In this document: positions 1 to 5,079 of the stretch, piece after piece
How positions within the stretch are numbered: position 1 is the first letter of the stretch
How the letters are laid out: each line of letters opens with the position of its first letter
Assembly (NCBI GenBank): GCA_039594205.1
Contig: JBCNNW010000147.1
Location: 1 to 6,376 of the forward strand
From: Pseudescherichia sp039594205
GTDB taxonomy: Bacteria > Pseudomonadota > Gammaproteobacteria > Enterobacterales > Enterobacteriaceae
DNA: 6,376 bases
Direction of reading: 5' to 3'
Notes under the pieces: model-generated
Databases searched by the model: none
Seen by the model: only the letters and a program-made list of their open reading frames with translations
Told to the model about the DNA's origin: nothing
Program-made: the position numbers and the translations under genes

Positions 1-390
1 AAGCGCCTGCGCCACCCGGCGTTCTCTCTTGCCCGGCGGCGCACCGCTTGCCGGGCCTACAGGGTGCACGGTTCCGCCTTTATAGGCCGGGTCAGCGCCA
101 GCGCCACCCGGCGTTCTCTCTTGCCCGGCGGCGCACCGCTTGCCGGGCCTACAGGGTGCACGGTTCCGCCTTTATAGGCCGGGTAAGCGCCAGCGCCACC
201 CGGCGTTCTCTCTTGCCCGGCGGCGCGCCGCTTGCCGGGCCTACAGGATGCACATTTCCGTCTTTGCAGGCCGGGTAAGCGCCTGCGCCACCCGGCGTTC
301 TCTCTTGCCCGGCGGCGCACCGCTTGCCGGGCCTACAGGGTGCACGGTTCCGCCTTTATAGGCCGGGTCAGCGCCAGCGCCACCCGGCGT
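1..390. repeat. Tandem BIME array of REP hairpins, 92-bp period, continuing beyond the left edge
   Basis: Four complete 92-bp units are visible (9-100, 101-192, 193-284, 285-376), with partial units at 1-8 and 377-390. Each unit carries two REP-like palindromes in opposite orientation. The forward one pairs GCCCGGC with GCCGGGC (31-37/50-56; again at 123, 215 and 307) and is followed by CTACAG. The reverse one pairs GCCGGGT with ACCCGGC (86-92/106-112; again at 178, 270 and 362) and reads into GGCCTATA on the minus strand. This alternating arrangement is the definition of a BIME (bacterial interspersed mosaic element). Units 1 and 4 are identical, unit 2 differs from them at one base, and unit 3 differs from unit 2 at about eight. 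Such arrays lie between genes, are mobilised by RAYT (TnpA-REP) transposases, and in E. coli can bind DNA gyrase or protect mRNA 3' ends. Those roles are family knowledge, not visible here. No gene is supported in this stretch. Confidence 0.93.
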
Positions 391-425
391 CCGTCTGCCT
401 GGCCTAAGTCCTGTTTATTATTTAT

Positions 426-441
426 CGTGACTCCTCTCCCA
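426..441 (+). promoter_or_regulatory. Possible CRP (cAMP receptor protein) site
   Basis: The sequence reads CGTGA-N6-TCCCA, one mismatch per half from the CRP core TGTGA-N6-TCACA (8 of 10 core bases match). It lies about 45 bp upstream of the first operator, a sensible place for activation of a sugar operon under catabolite control. The match is modest, and sites of this quality also occur by chance. Confidence 0.3.
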
Positions 442-468
442 GATCTCATCTAACGCGCGGGCAAACTT

Positions 469-486
469 TTTTGTAATCGATTACTT
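469..486. promoter_or_regulatory. LacI/GalR-type operator O1
   Basis: The site TTTTGTAATCGATTACTT contains the perfect 12-bp palindrome GTAATCGATTAC (473-484) with the central CpG typical of LacI-family operators, where the hinge-helix leucine inserts. It resembles the galactose operator type (TGTAAnCGnTTnCA). It overlaps a TGTAAT -10-like hexamer (472-477), so binding would block RNA polymerase. The likely ligand is the LacI-family protein encoded at 4097-5077. That assignment is inferred from proximity and from the match between recognition helix and site. Confidence 0.8.
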
Positions 487-500
487 TTCAGTTAATCGCG

Positions 501-518
501 TTTTGTAATCGATTACTT
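501..518. promoter_or_regulatory. LacI/GalR-type operator O2
   Basis: This is an exact 18-bp copy of O1, with its palindrome at 505-516. The two centres (478.5 and 510.5) are 32 bp apart, about three helical turns, so two repressor dimers would sit on the same face of the DNA. O2 ends 20 bp before the transporter start codon, where a bound repressor would also obstruct early elongation. A degenerate half-site TTAATCG lies between the two copies at 492-498. Confidence 0.8.
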
Positions 519-538
519 CTGACAGGTGAGGCGATAAA

Positions 539-1780
539 ATGGTGGCAACAACCGAAAGTAACGGCAAAGGGCAGGTGCAGTATCGACTGCTTGTGCCAAG
601 ACTGTCCCTGATGATGTTTCTTCAGTTCTTTATCTGGGGAAGCTGGTCCGTCACGCTGGGCCTCGTCATGACCCAGCACAACATGGCTCTGCTGATTGGC
701 GACGCCTTTTCAGCGGGGCCTATCGCCTCGATTCTCTCGCCGTTTGTGCTGGGAATGCTGGTGGATCGCTTCTTCGCCTCGCAGAAGGTGATGGCGGTGA
801 TGCACCTCGCCGGGGCGGCCATTCTCTGGTTTGTCCCGCAGGCGCTGATCGCCCAGAACGGCGCGCTGCTGATCGGCCTGCTGTTTGGCTATACGCTCTG
901 CTATATGCCGACCCTGGCGCTAACCAACAATATCGCCTTCCATAGCCTGGCAAACGTCGATAAGACCTTCCCGGTGGTTCGTGTCTTTGGCACCATCGGC
1001 TGGATCGTGGCAGGGGTGTTTATCGGCGTCACCGGCATCGCGGCGAGCGTCAATATCTTCATGGTGGCGGCGGCCTGCTCGGTCCTGCTGGCGCTCTATA
1101 GCCTGACGCTGCCGCATACCCCTGCGCCCGCCAAAGGTCTGCCGGTAGCGGTGCGCGATCTCTTCTGCGCTGATGCCTTTGCCCTGTTAAAAACGCGCCA
1201 CTTCTTTGTCTTCTCGCTCTGCGCCATGCTCATCTCCGTACCGCTTGGCACCTACTACGCCTACACCGCCTCGTACCTGGCGGATGCTGGGGTAGGGGAC
1301 GTCAGCACCGCGATGTCCTTCGGACAGATGTCTGAGATCGTCTTTATGCTGGTGATCCCGCTGCTTTTCCGCCGCCTCGGCGTGAAGTTCATGCTGCTAA
1401 TCGGCATGTGTGCCTGGTTCGTGCGCTACGCCTTTTTCGCCCTCGGGGTAAACGAAGAGACACGCTTCCTGCTCTATCTCGGTATTTTGCTGCACGGGGT
1501 CTGCTACGACTTCTTCTTTGTCGTAGGCTTTATCTATACCGATCGCGTGGCAGGTGCAAAAGTCAAAGGCCAGGCGCAAAGCATGATCGTCATGTTCACC
1601 TACGGTATCGGGATGCTGCTTGGCTCGCAGATCTCCGGCGCGCTCTATAACCGACTGGTCGCCGGGCAGGCTGTACCTCAGGCGTGGGTGACCTTCTGGT
1701 GGATCCCCGCCGTCGCCGCTGCCGCTATCGCGCTGGTATTCCTGTTTACATTTAAATATGACGACAACGAGCGGGCTTAA
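539..1780 (+). CDS. NHS-family (YegT/NupG-like) MFS proton symporter, substrate probably a sugar derivative
   Basis: This 413-residue inner-membrane protein has about twelve hydrophobic segments (roughly 22-42, 56-76, 84-103, 107-129, 148-167, 170-190, 221-245, 259-277, 283-303, 309-331, 347-368, 384-405) and a long central loop. Family signatures are LSLMMFLQFFIWGSW near the N-terminus, MPTLALTNNIAF (123-134), FPVVRVFGTIGW (144-155), GQMSE (262-266) and LLHGVCYDFFFV (317-328). These match the nucleoside:H+ symporter family, and the protein looks closer to E. coli YegT than to NupG. Charged residues important in NupG seem kept (R148, E266, D324), while polar nucleoside contacts of NupG are apparently replaced (see findings). 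The start is supported by AGGTGAG 8 nt upstream. It is the first gene of the operon, and its TAA overlaps an upstream in-frame ATG of the next gene. It probably imports the substrate of the two downstream enzymes. The family is confident; the substrate is not. Confidence 0.9.
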   Translation: MVATTESNGKGQVQYRLLVPRLSLMMFLQFFIWGSWSVTLGLVMTQHNMALLIGDAFSAGPIASILSPFVLGMLVDRFFASQKVMAVMHLAGAAILWFVPQALIAQNGALLIGLLFGYTLCYMPTLALTNNIAFHSLANVDKTFPVVRVFGTIGWIVAGVFIGVTGIAASVNIFMVAAACSVLLALYSLTLPHTPAPAKGLPVAVRDLFCADAFALLKTRHFFVFSLCAMLISVPLGTYYAYTASYLADAGVGDVSTAMSFGQMSEIVFMLVIPLLFRRLGVKFMLLIGMCAWFVRYAFFALGVNEETRFLLYLGILLHGVCYDFFFVVGFIYTDRVAGAKVKGQAQSMIVMFTYGIGMLLGSQISGALYNRLVAGQAVPQAWVTFWWIPAVAAAAIALVFLFTFKYDDNERA

Positions 1781-1784
1781 TGGT

Positions 1785-1790
1785 GGAGGA
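1785..1790 (+). promoter_or_regulatory. Ribosome binding site that decides the isomerase start
   Basis: GGAGGA lies 4 nt before the ATG at 1795. The upstream in-frame ATG at 1780, which overlaps the transporter stop codon, has no comparable purine tract at the right distance. The Shine-Dalgarno therefore favours 1795, giving a protein that begins MKTVQGPG. Confidence 0.75.
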
Positions 1791-1794
1791 TGAT

Positions 1795-2859
1795 ATGAAA
1801 ACAGTTCAGGGACCGGGGATTTTTCTGTCGCAGTTTATCGGAGAAGAGGCACCCTTTAATACCCTGGAGGGGTTGGCGGAGTGGGCAGCGCGGCTGGGCT
1901 ACAAGGCGCTGCAAATTCCCTGTAACCATCGGCATATTTTCGATCTGGAGCTGGCCGCGCTGAGCCAGACCTACTGCGATGAGATCGCGGGCACATTAGC
2001 AACCTACGGGCTGGTCATCAGCGAGCTTTCAACCCATCTTGAGGGTCAGCTGGTGGCCGTGCACCCGGCCTACGACGCCGCCTTCGATAACTTTGCGCCC
2101 GAGCATCTGCGGGGCAATCCCTCTGCGCGCCAGGCGTGGGCGGTAGAGAAGGTAACCCAGGCGGCGGCGGCATCACAAAGGCTGGGCCTGCGCGCCCACG
2201 CCACCTTTTCCGGGGCGCTGGCGTGGCCCTGGTTCTACCCGTGGCCACCGCACAATGCCCTGCTGCTTGACGAAGCCTTTGCCGAGCTGGCCCGCCGCTG
2301 GCGGCCCATTCTGGATCGTTTCGATCGTTACGGGGTCGATCTCTGCTTTGAGATCCATCCGGGAGAAGATCTGCACGATGGGGTGACCTTCGAGCGTTTC
2401 CTGGCCGCGGTAGATAACCATCCGCGCTGCAATATGCTCTACGATCCCAGCCATCTTCTGCTCCAGCAGATAGACTATCTGGCCTTTATTGACATCTACC
2501 ATTCGCGCATCAAAGCCTTCCACGTTAAGGATGCTGAGTTTCGTCTCAACGGGCGCAGCGGCGTCTACGGCGGCTATCAGCCGTGGATCAATCGCGCCGG
2601 GCGCTTCCGCTCTCCGGGGGACGGGCAGATAGATTTCGGGGCGATCTTTAGCAAGCTGACGCAATACGGCTACGACGGCTGGGCAGTGCTGGAGTGGGAG
2701 TGCTGCCTGAAACAGGGCGAGGCTGGGGCGCGGGAGGGTAGCGAGTTTATTCGCCGTCACATTATTCCGGTGGCGGACCGGGCGTTTGATGATTTCGCGG
2801 CAGGCAGTAGCGACCGGGCCAGCGTGCGGGCCATGCTGGGATTAGGAGATGCATCATGA
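1795..2859 (+). CDS. Sugar phosphate isomerase/epimerase-like TIM-barrel enzyme
   Basis: This 354-residue cytoplasmic protein belongs to the xylose isomerase-like / AP endonuclease 2-like TIM-barrel superfamily, which includes IolE, IolI, YcjR and 3-keto-glycoside-processing enzymes. The expected divalent-metal ligands are visible in order: E186 in CFEIHPGE, D217 in MLYDPSH, H243 in AFHVKD and E300 in VLEWE. A GDGQIDF segment (275-281) precedes the last barrel strand. It is longer than the 260-300 residues of IolE or YcjR, with an extra region around 85-115 and a C-terminal helical tail. An in-frame ATG five codons upstream (1780) exists, but the Shine-Dalgarno favours 1795. The stop overlaps the next start (ATGA), so translation is coupled to the oxidoreductase. 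Probable role: isomerising, epimerising or cleaving the keto-sugar made by the neighbouring oxidoreductase. The label 'sugar phosphate' is a family name only; no phosphate-binding motif is obvious. Confidence 0.88.
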   Translation: MKTVQGPGIFLSQFIGEEAPFNTLEGLAEWAARLGYKALQIPCNHRHIFDLELAALSQTYCDEIAGTLATYGLVISELSTHLEGQLVAVHPAYDAAFDNFAPEHLRGNPSARQAWAVEKVTQAAAASQRLGLRAHATFSGALAWPWFYPWPPHNALLLDEAFAELARRWRPILDRFDRYGVDLCFEIHPGEDLHDGVTFERFLAAVDNHPRCNMLYDPSHLLLQQIDYLAFIDIYHSRIKAFHVKDAEFRLNGRSGVYGGYQPWINRAGRFRSPGDGQIDFGAIFSKLTQYGYDGWAVLEWECCLKQGEAGAREGSEFIRRHIIPVADRAFDDFAAGSSDRASVRAMLGLGDAS

Positions 2860-4007
2860 TTGGCGTAGGCATTGTTGGCAGCGGGTTTATTGGCCCGGCG
2901 CACATTGAAGCCCTGCGCCGCCTGGGGGACGTGCAGGTGGTGGCCCTCTGCGATCGCGCTCTGGAATCGGCGCAGCAGAAGGCCGCCGCGCTTAACGTGC
3001 CCTTTGCCTTTGGCGATATCGACGCCATGCTCGCCCATCCCGGTATTGATGTGGTGCATAACTGTACCCCTAACCATCTTCATGCCGACATTAACCGCCG
3101 GATTTTACGCGCCGGTAAGCACGTTTTCTCGGAGAAGCCGCTCTGTATGACCCTGGAAGAGGCCAGGGAGCTGGTGACGCTGGCAGAGCAGGCGGGGGTG
3201 GTGCACGGGGTCAGCTTTGTCTATCGCCAGTTTGCCATGGTTCAGCAGGCGGCGAGCCTGCAACGCCACGGCAGGCTCGGGCGGCTGTTCTCGGTCTATG
3301 GCAGCTACCTTCAGGACTGGATGCTGCTGGAGACGGACTACAACTGGCGGGTGGATGCCGCGCAGGGCGGCGCGTCGCGGGCAGTGGCCGATATTGGCTC
3401 GCACTGGTGCGATACGTTGCAGTTTGTCACCGGACAGCGGATTGTCGAGGTGATGGCCGATCTGGCTATCGTCTGGCCGACCCGCAAGGCGCGGCTGGAC
3501 GGTGGGGCGACCTTCAGCGCTGGCGGAGACGAAGCGCAGTATGAGGATCGTCCGGTCACCACCGAAGATGGCGGCTCGGTGCTGGTACGCTTTGCCGACG
3601 GCAGCAAGGGCTGTTTTAGCGTCTCGCAGGTCAGCGCGGGGCGAAAAAACCGTCTTAGCTTTGAGATTAATGGCAGCAGCTGTTCGCTGGGCTGGGACCA
3701 GGAGATCCCGCAGCAGCTGTGGATTGGTCATCGTCAGCGCCCCAACGAGATCCTCACCGACGATCCAGGCCTGATGACAGCCGACGTCGCCAGCAGCGCC
3801 CACTTTCCCGGCGGGCATATTGAGGGCTGGCCTGACGCCTTTAAGAACATGATGGCAAACTTCTACCGGGCGGTGCGGGCGGGAACGATGCCAGAGGCCA
3901 GCGCCTGTCGGTTTGCCTCTTTCTATGATGGTGCCGACGTGATGTTTATCATTGATGCCATTATAAAAAGCCATCAGCAGCAGCGCTGGGTGCGGGTGGC
4001 CCGCTAA
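2856..4007 (+). CDS. Gfo/Idh/MocA-family NAD(P)-dependent oxidoreductase
   Basis: This 383-residue cytoplasmic dehydrogenase starts with a Rossmann fold. The nucleotide-binding GxGxxG is GSGFIG (8-13), the second strand ends in LCDR (31-34), TPNHLH follows at 71-76, and the hallmark catalytic EKP is at 93-95 inside FSEKPL. The C-terminal alpha/beta domain has the DIGSHWCD motif (179-186), with D179 and H183 in the positions used for substrate binding and catalysis across the family. LETDYNWRVD (158-167) resembles the substrate-side segment of glycoside or inositol dehydrogenases. Length and domain order are normal. The ATG overlaps the preceding stop by 4 nt and has AGGAG 7 nt upstream. Members oxidise or reduce a sugar or cyclitol hydroxyl with NAD(P); YcjS, ThuB and IolG are examples. 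Pairing with an isomerase-like barrel suggests oxidation to a keto-sugar, possibly at C3 of a glycoside, but the substrate is not shown by the sequence. Confidence 0.93.
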   Translation: MIGVGIVGSGFIGPAHIEALRRLGDVQVVALCDRALESAQQKAAALNVPFAFGDIDAMLAHPGIDVVHNCTPNHLHADINRRILRAGKHVFSEKPLCMTLEEARELVTLAEQAGVVHGVSFVYRQFAMVQQAASLQRHGRLGRLFSVYGSYLQDWMLLETDYNWRVDAAQGGASRAVADIGSHWCDTLQFVTGQRIVEVMADLAIVWPTRKARLDGGATFSAGGDEAQYEDRPVTTEDGGSVLVRFADGSKGCFSVSQVSAGRKNRLSFEINGSSCSLGWDQEIPQQLWIGHRQRPNEILTDDPGLMTADVASSAHFPGGHIEGWPDAFKNMMANFYRAVRAGTMPEASACRFASFYDGADVMFIIDAIIKSHQQQRWVRVAR

Positions 4008-4010
4008 ATG

Positions 4011-4043
4011 GTTGCCCGGCGCACTGCCGGTTCGCCGGGCAAC
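4011..4043 (+). terminator. Likely intrinsic terminator, REP-like, at the end of the operon
   Basis: GTTGCCCGGCG (4011-4021) pairs perfectly with CGCCGGGCAAC (4033-4043), an 11-bp GC-rich stem with an 11-nt loop, starting 3 nt after the oxidoreductase stop codon. The T-tract is short (TTTT at 4046-4049 after GG), so termination may be partial and the regulator could receive some read-through. The TTGCCCGGCG arm is shared with the forward REP element of the left-hand array, but the GGCCTACA tail is missing, so it may be a degenerate REP acting as an mRNA 3'-end stabiliser. Confidence 0.65.
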
Positions 4044-4096
4044 GGTTTTATGATAGCCTGCTGTAAAAAGCGTTAACCGCAGGATGTGTCGTCGTT
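4044..4096 (+). promoter_or_regulatory. Short leader and possible promoter of the LacI-family regulator
   Basis: TATGAT at 4049-4054 is one mismatch from the -10 consensus and would give a leader of about 35 nt. A -35 box at normal spacing would fall inside the terminator hairpin, and no good match is seen there. A weak Shine-Dalgarno AGGA (4081-4084) lies 12 nt before the ATG, longer than usual, which suggests low translation as expected for a repressor. No clear copy of the O1/O2 operator is present, so autoregulation is not supported by sequence. Confidence 0.3.
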
Positions 4097-5077
4097 ATGT
4101 CAATTCAAAAAATCGCTCGCCTGGCAGGAGTGTCGGTAGCGACGGTCTCCCGGGTCATTAACCACAGCGGCTCCGTTAAGCCGCAAAACCGCGAGCGCGT
4201 GCTGGCGGCGATTGAAGAGAGCAACTACCAGCCTAACCTGCTGGCCCGCCAGCTTCGCACCGCCCGGAGCTATATGATCCTCGTGCTGGTGTCGAATATT
4301 GCCAACCCTTTCTGCGCCGAGGTCGTCAAGGGCATTGAGGAGGAGGCAGAGAGGAATGGCTACCGTATTTTGCTGTGCAATACCGGCTCGGATATGGCGC
4401 GATCCCGCTCGGCGCTCTCTCTGCTCTCGGGAAAGATTGTCGACGGCATCATCACCATGGACGCCTTCTCTAAGCTGCCCGAACTGACGACCATGATTGG
4501 TCAGGCCCCCTGGGTGCAGTGCGCCGAGTATGCCGATGAGGGGAGCGTCTCCTGCGTGGGGATTAACGATACTGACGCCTCCCGGTACGTGATCCAGCAT
4601 CTGATTAACCGGGGCTGCCAGCGCATTGCGCTGATCAACCACGATCTCAGCTATAAATATGCCCGCCTGCGCGAGCGGGGCTATAAGAGCGTGCTGGAGC
4701 AAAACGGCCGCAGCTGGAGGGCGGTGGAGTACGCCAGCGAGCTGAGCTTTAACGCAGGCAAAGCGGCGATGGAGACGCTGCTGGGTGCCGATGAGCGACC
4801 GGATGCGGTGTTTGCCGTCTCCGATACGCTGGCTGCCGGGGCGCTGCTGGCGATAGCCCAGGCAGGGCTGACCATGCCGGATGACATCGCCGTGGTGGGC
4901 TTTGACGGCACACCGCTGGCGGAAATGGTCTCGCCTCAGCTCAGCACCGTGGCGCAACCCTCCCTGCAGATTGGCCGTAAGGCCGTATCCCTGTTGCTTA
5001 ACAAAATCGACAACCCTGATACCCCGGCAGAAAGGGTGATGATGGACTGGCGCTTCATTGAGCGCGCCAGCGCCTGA
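4097..5077 (+). CDS. LacI/GalR-family transcriptional repressor, probable local regulator of the operon
   Basis: This 326-residue protein has the full LacI-family layout. The N-terminal helix-turn-helix is IQKIARLAGVSVATVSRVIN (3-22), and the hinge helix YQPNLLARQLR (44-54) carries the minor-groove leucine (L53). A periplasmic-binding-protein-like effector domain runs from about residue 60 to the end. Effector-domain landmarks are NPFCAEVVKGIEEEA (70-84), DGIITMD (116-122), RLRERGY (190-196), VSDTLAAG (241-248) and VVGFDG (266-271). The start is fixed by the normal distance to the helix-turn-helix. The two base-reading residues of the recognition helix (V14, A15) are the same as in GalR/GalS, which agrees with the GalR-like operators at 469-518. 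It probably represses the transporter-isomerase-oxidoreductase operon and is released by the substrate or an intermediate. The effector is unknown. Its stop codon is 2 bp from the stop of the convergent exporter gene. Confidence 0.93.
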   Translation: MSIQKIARLAGVSVATVSRVINHSGSVKPQNRERVLAAIEESNYQPNLLARQLRTARSYMILVLVSNIANPFCAEVVKGIEEEAERNGYRILLCNTGSDMARSRSALSLLSGKIVDGIITMDAFSKLPELTTMIGQAPWVQCAEYADEGSVSCVGINDTDASRYVIQHLINRGCQRIALINHDLSYKYARLRERGYKSVLEQNGRSWRAVEYASELSFNAGKAAMETLLGADERPDAVFAVSDTLAAGALLAIAQAGLTMPDDIAVVGFDGTPLAEMVSPQLSTVAQPSLQIGRKAVSLLLNKIDNPDTPAERVMMDWRFIERASA

Positions 5078-5079
5078 GA

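Larger units (their letters stand above)
391..538 (+). promoter_or_regulatory. Control region of the transporter-isomerase-oxidoreductase operon
   Basis: This AT-richer gap lies between the BIME array and the first operon gene. It holds a possible CRP site (426-441), two identical operators (469-486 and 501-518) and the Shine-Dalgarno AGGTGAG (524-530), 8 nt before the ATG at 539. No strong sigma-70 promoter stands out. The best -10 candidates are TGTAAT at 472-477 and TGTAAT at 504-509, each one mismatch from TATAAT and each inside an operator, but neither has a good -35 box. That pattern fits a weak promoter needing an activator and blocked by a bound repressor, though the exact start site cannot be assigned by eye. 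Confidence 0.6.

Noticed and set aside
1..390. CRISPR-like array of regular repeats
   Set aside because: The whole 92-bp unit is repeated, with no unique spacers. The units are paired REP hairpins, which identifies a BIME array.
48..453. Overlapping short reading frames on both strands of the repeat region (for example 48-278, 140-361 and 232-453 on +, 57-320 on -)
   Set aside because: They are the same frame restarted at each repeat unit of a GC-rich palindromic array, with Arg/Ala/Gly-rich low-complexity translations and no convincing ribosome binding site.
1780..1794. ATG at 1780 as the isomerase start
   Set aside because: It overlaps the transporter stop but lacks a Shine-Dalgarno. The ATG at 1795 has GGAGGA just upstream, and its product begins directly with the expected family N-terminus.
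3105..3974. 289-codon minus-strand open frame opposite the oxidoreductase, and 195 codons at 2173-2760 opposite the isomerase
   Set aside because: Both are shadow frames of well-supported genes, with no family motifs or start signals.
4063..4077. GTAAAAAGCGTTAAC before the regulator gene as an autoregulatory operator
   Set aside because: It has an odd length, only partial symmetry (8 of 15), and matches the O1/O2 sites poorly when aligned on the central CG.
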